Origin: Filomicrobium sp.
GTDB lineage: Bacteria; Pseudomonadota; Alphaproteobacteria; Rhizobiales; Hyphomicrobiaceae
Direction of reading: 5' to 3'
Length of the DNA stretch: 9,693 nt
Assembly (NCBI GenBank): GCA_021775655.1
Contig: JAJFHK010000269.1
Span: forward strand, 1 to 9,693
Numbering within the stretch: position 1 is the first letter of the stretch; each line of letters begins with the position of its first letter. The notes beneath the pieces are model-generated. The model did no database searches and had not been told where the DNA came from. It saw only the letters and a program-made list of their open reading frames with translations. Shown here piece after piece: positions 1 to 7,400 of this stretch. The translations under genes were made by a program, and so were the position numbers.

Positions 1-673
1 TGTGATCGCGCTTGTAGAACAATGTTTGGCTTATTTCGACAAACTGACCATGCATCAATAGCTCTTCAATCAGGACAGTGTCTGAAGAAATATATGATCC
101 AATCTTTGGAGTTTTCTCAAGAATATGCTTTCGCATGACTCCGTAAACCGGCACCCAAAGGCCTTCGGACGCTGGATGAGGATAATTATGATCTTGTAAC
201 TCGATAAAACGCCTTACGCGCAGTTCCGGCCTGACAGAGTCAAGCTTCAGGTCGACGATTGCTGGCGTAACGATGCTCCCATCACCGTCGATTACCGCAG
301 AATGCGAATAAGCGAGTACAGCCTCACCCTTCTGGTCGAGGGCCTTTACGCAACGTTCAAGATAGGTGGGTTCCCACAAATCATCATGGTTGGCCCAGGC
401 GAAGTAGTAACCTTGCGAGAGTTCAACGACCCTGTTGAAGTTCCTTGCCGCACCCAAATTCGTGTCATTTACATGATACTTCACGCGTGCGTCGCGCGCG
501 GCGTATTCCTGGCAGATAGCTGCCGTGCTGTCGGTCGAGCAGTTGTCGCATATCACAAGCTCGAAGTCTGTGAATGATTGACCCAGAAGCGCATCGATGG
601 CCGTTCGTACGAACTGCTCGCCATTATAAACCGGCAGCCCGATACTTAACCTTGCAGTATGGTTTTCTGGCAT
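1..673 (-). CDS. Family 2 glycosyltransferase, N-terminal part (C-terminus beyond left edge)
   Basis: Reading the complement from the ATG at 673-671 gives 224 uninterrupted codons that run off the left edge. The protein opens with MPENHTARLSIGLPVYNGEQ, the classic first beta strand of GT-A family 2 enzymes (SIGLPVYNG at residues 10-18). It continues with the nucleotide-binding loop ICDNCSTDST (41-50), a NLGAARNFN segment (72-80) and the metal-binding DxD-equivalent HDD (96-98, in FAWANHDDLW). These motifs show an inverting transferase that moves a sugar from a nucleotide-sugar donor, probably at the cytoplasmic face of the membrane, for surface polysaccharide or glycan assembly. Donor and acceptor cannot be read. 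No transmembrane segment is seen in this part; family members are usually about 300 residues, so some 70-100 are missing. The ATG is preceded on the minus strand by AAGGTG with a 6-nt gap, a reasonable ribosome binding site. The frame stays open upstream with only GTG/TTG alternatives, so ATG is preferred. It is divergent to the giant gene and shares its upstream region. Confidence 0.9.
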   Translation of the reverse strand, partial: MPENHTARLSIGLPVYNGEQFVRTAIDALLGQSFTDFELVICDNCSTDSTAAICQEYAARDARVKYHVNDTNLGAARNFNRVVELSQGYYFAWANHDDLWEPTYLERCVKALDQKGEAVLAYSHSAVIDGDGSIVTPAIVDLKLDSVRPELRVRRFIELQDHNYPHPASEGLWVPVYGVMRKHILEKTPKIGSYISSDTVLIEELLMHGQFVEISQTLFYKRDH

Positions 674-790
674 GGACAACACCTTGGTACCTGAGAAGGA
701 ATGCAACGCAAATCCGTTCCTGTTTCGAGACAAGACATAAAGTGGAGAAGGCGCTACTCGCCATGGTTGTAACCATCTATGGCTAATTTG

Positions 791-824
791 CCGTTCTTGC
801 AGTGTGCCCATTCTTGCAGTGTGC
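791..824. repeat. 17-bp tandem duplication (two copies)
   Basis: Positions 791-807 and 808-824 are two adjacent 17-bp copies, each with the core TTCTTGCAGTGTGC (14 bases identical). They differ only at the third base (CCG versus CCA). The pair lies about 120 bp upstream of the glycosyltransferase ATG on its promoter side. It could be a double operator or a chance slippage duplication; nothing else in the sequence decides. Confidence 0.6.
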
Positions 825-1351
825 AATGTATCGCATGGCGTGCGTCCGGGCTTTCTTGCGAGTTCAATCAATTTCGTCAGGGACGTTGTGACGCTAGCAC
901 GGGCCTCGCACCCATTCCAACATCAATCTTGAAGAGCAATACGCCTCCAATCAGTGCACTGTTGTTGCATGCCGCCGCAGCCTGAAGGGTATCGCATCAC
1001 TAACTATAGAACTGCGCCGATCTGCTGCGAATCTGGTTTGCGGCTACTGCCTTTCACGAGAGCAGCAAACAGCTTCCCCACCACAATGCATTAAAGATCC
1101 ATTTCGGTTCGAAGAAGCAAATGCAATTCTGTAATATTTCTGTGGTGTATGGCCGGCGAAATAATGCCAGTAACGCAATATAATTCGCAATATTTTTGCA
1201 ATCGCATCCCGCGATCCATCCATGGCCGCACGCCAGAATCACGGCTGCAAGCCACATCGGGGACCTGAATGTTAGAAGCGCAATCCTGGAGAAATGGCGT
1301 TCCAGAGGGCTTGGCAGAAGGAACCAATCAGCGCTGCACTGGTCCAATGCG

Positions 1352-1388
1352 CCTACGCGGTTCTTGGGTTAACCAAACACTGCGTAGG
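1352..1388. promoter_or_regulatory. Imperfect hairpin / inverted repeat upstream of the giant gene
   Basis: The left arm CCTACGCGGT (1352-1361) pairs with the right arm ACTGCGTAGG (1379-1388) over ten positions with one G-T wobble. The 17-base loop contains the palindrome GTTAAC inside GGGTTAACC. It lies about 110 bp before the ATG at 1499, where an operator or 5' leader structure would be expected. There is no T-run on either side, so an intrinsic terminator is unlikely. The function is inferred from position only. Confidence 0.35.
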
Positions 1389-1498
1389 TGGGCCACTATT
1401 CAACTAGAGTGTTTACTATGATCATGGCTGTCAAATCCTTATATGTTGTGCTAATTCAATACAGTGTGGTTTGAGAGTTGTACAGCGCGGGCGCGTCC

Positions 1499-4400
1499 AT
1501 GTCATTGATATCAGACGATTTTTTTGCGTCAGTACTTTCAGGGGATTGGGCAGTTTTTGGTCCTTCCGGTACGTCAACAAATTTGGCGACATCAGGCGAA
1601 GAGGCCTATCTCGAACTAACGACGTCTCCTGGCGACCACGACGTCTGGACCCAAAACCGGTCCTCGCGGGTCCTGCAGGCTGTGGCGGACGAAGACTTCG
1701 ACGTCGTTGCAAAGTTTCTGTCGACGCCGACGGCGCAATACCAGATGCAAGGCATCTTGGTAGAAGAGGATGCCGACAGCTGGATCCGATTCGATACCTA
1801 CTCTGACGGTAACACGCTCTATGCCTTTGCAGCGGTGACGCTCGACGGTTTTCCAACGGCCTTGATCAATGTCGCCATACCAGGCGGCAGCGCACCCTAC
1901 CTGAACGTGACACGCAGCGGCGATGTTTGGACGTTCTCGTACTCCACTGACGGGGCGTCATGGACCGTCGCGGGCAGCTTCACGCAGGCGCTCAACGTGA
2001 CCGCAATAGGGCCATTCGCTGCCAGCACCGGGGCCGCACCAGGCTTCACCGCCGAAGTTGACTACTTCTTCGACGCGACCAACCTGCCTGCTGTCGAAGA
2101 CGGAATGTCGACCGATCCGAATACGGCTCCGATTGCCGTTGACGATGCGCTGGCAACGGACACCGATACGGCGCTGACGGTGAACGTCGCAAACGATCTG
2201 CTCGCCAATGACAGTGATCCCGATGGCGATTCCTTATCGCTTGTCTCCTTTGGGCCATCGGCCAACGGGACGCTCACAGACGAGGGCAACGGCACATTCA
2301 CCTACCAGCCGAATGCAGGTTACACCGGCACGGACACGATTGCCTATACGATAACGGACGGGCAGGAGACCGCTTCGGGTTCCGTCTCCATCACTGTTGC
2401 TGATCCAGCGGGCGCTATCATCAACGAAGATTTCGATGTAGCGAATTTGGCGTCGCATTGGCTCACCGGCGGACCTGCCGGCACATCGGCAAATTTGGCG
2501 ACGGCTGGCGATGAAGCTTATCTGGAACTCACGACATCTGCAGGCGACCATGACGTTTGGACTCAAAACCGATCGTCGCACGCCTTGCAGGCCGTCGCGG
2601 ACGAAGACTTCGACGTTGCAGCGAGGTTTTTGTCGACGCCGACGGCGCGATTCCAGATGCAAGGCATCTTGGTAGAAGAGGATGCCGACAGCTGGATCCG
2701 ATTCGATACTTACTCTGACGGATACACACTCTATGCCTTCGCTGCGGTTACGAGCAATGGTGTTCCATCAGCTAAGATCAACGTCGCGATTCCAGGTGGC
2801 AGCGCTCCGTTCTTGAACGTTACACGCAGTGGCGATGTCTGGACGTTTTCGTACTCCACTGACGGCGCGACGTGGACCGTAGCGGGCAGCTTCACGCAAG
2901 CGTTCAACGTTAACGCAATTGGACCGTTTGCGGCCAGCTCCGGTGCTGCACCAGGCTTCACCGCCGAAGTCGACTACTTCTTCGACGCAACCAACATGCC
3001 TGCTGTCGAAGACGGAATGTCGACCGACCCGAATACGGCTCCGATTGCCGCTGACGACGCGCTGGCGACGGACACCAATACGGCGCTGATCGTCAACGTC
3101 GCAAACGACCTGCTCGCCAACGACAGTGATCCCGACGGCGATGCCATATCGCTTGTCTCCTTTGGCCCGTCTGCCAACGGTACGCTGATCGACGAAGGCA
3201 ACGGCACATTCACCTACCAGCCGAACGCGGGCTACACCGGTATCGATACGATTGCCTATACGATTACGGACGGACAGGAGACCGCTTCGGGTTCCGTCAC
3301 GATCACTGTTGCGGACCCACCCGGCGCCGTCATCAACGAGTATTTCGATACAGCGAACTTATCTGTGCAGTGGATGACCGGTGGTCCTTCGGGAACGTCT
3401 GCAGACCTCGCTACGATCGGTAGCGACGCGGTTCTACAACTCACGACATCTCCCGGCGATTTTGACGTCTGGACCCAAAACCGATCGTCGCACGCCCTGC
3501 AAGCCATAGCGGATGAAGACTTCGACGTTGTCGCGAGGTTTTTGTCGACGCCGACTGCGCAATACCAGATGCAAGGCATCTTGGTAGAAGAGGATGCCGA
3601 CAGCTGGATCCGGTTCGACACTTTTTCGGACGGAAATACGCTTTACGCCTTTGCGTCTGTCACGCTCGATGGCGGCCCATCAACCAAGATCCAAGTCGCC
3701 ATTCCCGGCGGTAGCGCTCCGTTCCTAAACGTGACGCGTAGTGGCGATGTCTGGACTTTTTCGTATTCGACCGACGGCGCGGCGTGGACCGTAGCAGGCA
3801 GCTTTGCACAAGCGTTCAACGTCAACGCAATAGGACCCTTCGCGGGCAGCACCGGCTCTGCGCCAGGCTTCACTGCCGAAGTCGACTACTTCTTCGACGC
3901 CACCAACATCCCCACCATCGAAGATGGCCAGACACTGAACCTGCCGCCAAATGCCGTCGATGATGCGCTCACGGTCAGCCAGAACTCTTCGATTACAATC
4001 GATATTGCCGCAGACCTTTTGGCCAACGACAGCGATCCCAATGGCGATCCCCTTGAACTGGCGGCATTCAGCCTGCCGGGCAACGGTACGCTGATTGACA
4101 ATGGTGATGGAACGCTGAGTTATACGCCGAATTTAGGTTTCAGCGGGACCGACACGTTCACATACGACCTCACCGACGGCACGATCTCCACGGCGGCAGA
4201 TGTCGTCATCACGGTCGAAGAAGTCATTGCTTCGATTGCAACAGATGACTTCTCCGGGGCTGCACTCGGCGGGCACTGGACGGTTGCCGGCCCCAACGGA
4301 TCAATCGGTGCCCTCTCCAATCAGGGTAACCAATCGTTCCTCGAACTCACGACGTCCAATGGTGACTTCGAACTGCTCGGCAACAATCGCTCAACGCGAG

Positions 4401-7400
4401 CCATCCAGCAGGTTGAAAACGGCGATTTCGGTATCGCGGCGCGATTCCTTAGCGTGGCTGATGCTCCGGGCCAAGCCCAGGGCCTGATAGTCGAAAACGA
4501 TGACGATAACTGGATCGCACTCCAGGGCAGGATGACCCTTGCCGGGTTCGAATTATCAGCGCTGGTGACGACCAACGCGAACACCTCGACGCGGCTGTTT
4601 GCAGTTCTCTCCCCTCAAGAAGCAAGCCATTTGCGCATTGATCGGTTCGGCGACATTTGGACATTTGAATACTCGGCGGACGGGCAGAGCTGGAACTCGC
4701 TGGGTACCATCTCGCAAAACCTCGCGGTATCTGGAGTAGGTACGTTTGCAGCTAGTGAGTCGGACGGCTTCACGGCGCAAATTGACTACTTCATGGACAC
4801 CGCTGCTCCTCTGGTCATCGAGGATGGTCAGGCACTGCAAGCTCCGCCCGTTGCCGCAGATGATGCTCTGTCGGCCGACGCGGGCGAAGCTCTGACAATA
4901 AATGTCGCTACGGACTTACTGGCGAACGATAGTGATGCGGACGGCGATACCGTGACGCTTGCTTCGTTTGAGCAGCCGACCAACGGCACGCTTATCGACA
5001 ACGGCGATGGGACGCTAACGTATACGCCCGACGCGGGATATTTCGGACCCGATTCCTTCACCTATGCGGTTACGGACGGTGCCGAAACGACAACGGCCTC
5101 AGTCTCGATCGACGTTGCCGAAGTAAATGCCGCCGGTATCTTCTCCGATGAGTTTGACGGTTCACAGCTCGATCCGAATTGGACATTTTCGGGCATCGCC
5201 GGTTCAGCAGACGTTGTCAGTGACGCTCAGGCAGACTGGCTCGAGATTGTTTCGCCACAAGGCGTTGCGGTCGATGCCTACAACGAGCTGACGACGCCGC
5301 GCGTGTTGCAGGCGGTGGCTGACGGTGACTTCCAGATCTCTGCCGGCTTTCTGAACGAACCGCAGGTTTCGAACCAGGAGCACGGCCTGCTGATCGTCCA
5401 GGACGACAACAACTGGCTGCGATTCGACGTTGCCTACACCACGTCCGCTCTGAGATTGATCGTCGGAGTTGTCAACGATGGGGCGCCCAGCCTGGCGCTG
5501 TTCGAATCCATCAGCTCTGGTGACGTTGCTCATTTGCGTATTACGCGCGATGGCAATCTGTTCACCTTTGAAAGCTCGCAGGATGGCGAGACATGGGAGG
5601 TCCGACATACGCTGACGAGCGACATCGTACCGACCGAAGTTGGACCGTTCGCGGGCAGCGTCGCTTTCGGTGCGCCAGTACCAGGGTTCACCTCACAAGT
5701 AGACTACTTCGTTTCGAGTGACGATCCCCTGACGACACCGCCTGTTGCCATGAATGATCTGGTTTCAACAGGGGCGGACACTCCGCTGACAATAAATGTA
5801 AACGCCGATCTCATTGCAAATGATACCGATGCCGACGGCTCGGTGCTGTCTTTGGTGAGCTTTGGCCAGCCGGCTCAAGGGAGCCTGATCGATAATGGCG
5901 ATGGGACGCTGTCTTACACGCCCGCGCAAGGCTTCGTTGGCGTCGATAGCTTCAGCTATACAATCAATGACGATCAGGCGGAAGCCAGCGCCACAGCCTA
6001 CATCGGCGTCAGCGAGGCAGGCAATACGGCGCCAACCGGACTGACCGATTCGGCCAGCACAAGCGAAGGTACGCCGGTTACAGTGGACGTCCTGGCGAAT
6101 GACAGCGACGCAGATGGGGATACCCTTTCTATCGCCGGCTTCAGCAGCGGACAGAATGGGCAGGTCAGCGAGTCGCCGGCTGGAGAACTCGTCTACACAC
6201 CGGACCAAGATTTTTCCGGCAACGACTCATTTACATATTTCGTCACCGATGGCCGCGGCGGCGTCACAACGGCCACTGTTGACGTCGCGGTAGCCGCGGT
6301 CAACGATTCACCGGTCACTTCGCATGACGCTGCCGTAGTGATCGCGGGTACGGTTCTTGTCATCAATGCTTCCGACCTTCTTGCCAACGACAGCGATCCA
6401 GAGGGCGATGGGCTGACACTGGTATCGGTGAGCGACCCCAGTCGCGGCACGATCCAGGACAATGGCGATGGCACCTACAGCTACACACCGGACGCGGGCT
6501 TCATAGGCCTCGATGGCTTTATCTATACCGTGAGCGATGGCACGACGACATCAACCGGAACAGTCGGAATTACAGTTGAGCCGGCGTTCGGATTCGTGTC
6601 AGACGATTTCAGCGGAGCCATCGCATCTCCGGGTTGGTCATTATCCGGACCGGTTGGAACGGCATCCACAACACAGGCCAACGGCGAGGGCTATCTCGCG
6701 CTTACCGTGCCAAGTGGTACTCACGACGTCTGGGGACCGATCAATGCGCCATATTACGCTCAGGCAGTCGCTGACAAGGATTTCTCACTCGAGGTCAAGT
6801 TCCTAACTGCTCCGGCGGTCAAGACCCACATGCAAGGCTTGCTCGTTAAGCAGGACGACGCCAACTGGCTACGCTTCGATACACTCTATAACGGAACCGA
6901 GGTTATCGCATTCGCCGCGAGCACGGAGGATGGAGCTTCGGCAACGCGGATCGCGATACCCATCCCTGCGGCGAACGCTGCCTACCTGCGCGTCACCCGC
7001 GACGGCGATGCGTGGACATTCGAGCATTCAGCCGACGGCATTGTCTGGTTTGAGGCCGGAGCCTTCGACGCCGCCCTAACAGTCAATGAGGTCGGTCCGT
7101 TTGCGGCGACGGCGCACGACGCGCAGGCGCTTGAAGTTCAGGTCGACTACGTGAAGATTACTGGCGATGTACTGAATGACGATAGCACTGTTCCAGCACC
7201 ACCGATCGCCGTCGACGATCTGCTTTCGGTCGCGGCCAATACCGAACTCACGATTGATCCGGACGTTGACCTGCTCGCCAATGACAGCGATCCGAACAAC
7301 GATCAGATCTCACTGGATACAGTTGGTGCGCCGGCCAACGGAACGCTCGCCGACAACGGAGACGGTACGTACACGTACACACCGGACACTGGCTTCACGG

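Larger units (their letters stand above)
674..1498. other. Divergent intergenic region, no supported gene
   Basis: These 825 bases separate the start of the glycosyltransferase (leftward) from that of the giant repeat protein (rightward), so promoters for both must lie here or close by. I checked both strands. The short open frames (for example 779-985 plus, 1054-1347 minus) show no recognisable motif and no convincing ribosome binding site. Base composition is less GC-rich than the giant gene, especially about 1090-1200 and 1395-1465. Visible structures are a 17-bp tandem pair (791-824), a weak inverted repeat GTTTGC/GCAAAC (1036-1041 and 1065-1070), a repeated CGCAATAT (1174-1181 and 1186-1193) and the hairpin at 1352-1388. 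I could not find a -35/-10 pair with good spacing that I would defend. The length suggests either complex regulation of the adhesin or a decayed gene. Confidence 0.6.

Noticed and set aside
302..786. Plus-strand open frames at 302-577 and 574-786
   Set aside because: They lie mostly opposite the glycosyltransferase, whose minus-strand frame carries clear GT-A motifs; their own translations match no family I know.
779..985. 68-codon plus-strand open frame
   Set aside because: No ribosome binding site or motif is seen, and it overlaps the 17-bp tandem pair; it is probably chance.
1054..1347. Minus-strand open frames of 97 and 78 codons in the intergenic gap
   Set aside because: The longer one starts with a TTG without a Shine-Dalgarno, its peptide is Trp- and Cys-rich without known motifs, and two frames overlap, as is typical of chance frames.
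1394..1470. Possible sigma-70 promoter before the giant gene
   Set aside because: Several weak -10-like words occur, but none has a -35 match at 16-18 bp spacing that I would defend.
1508..3928. Regularly spaced repeats considered as a CRISPR-like array or satellite
   Set aside because: The period is 912 nt, the repeats are in frame and the variation keeps protein register, so they are protein-domain duplications.
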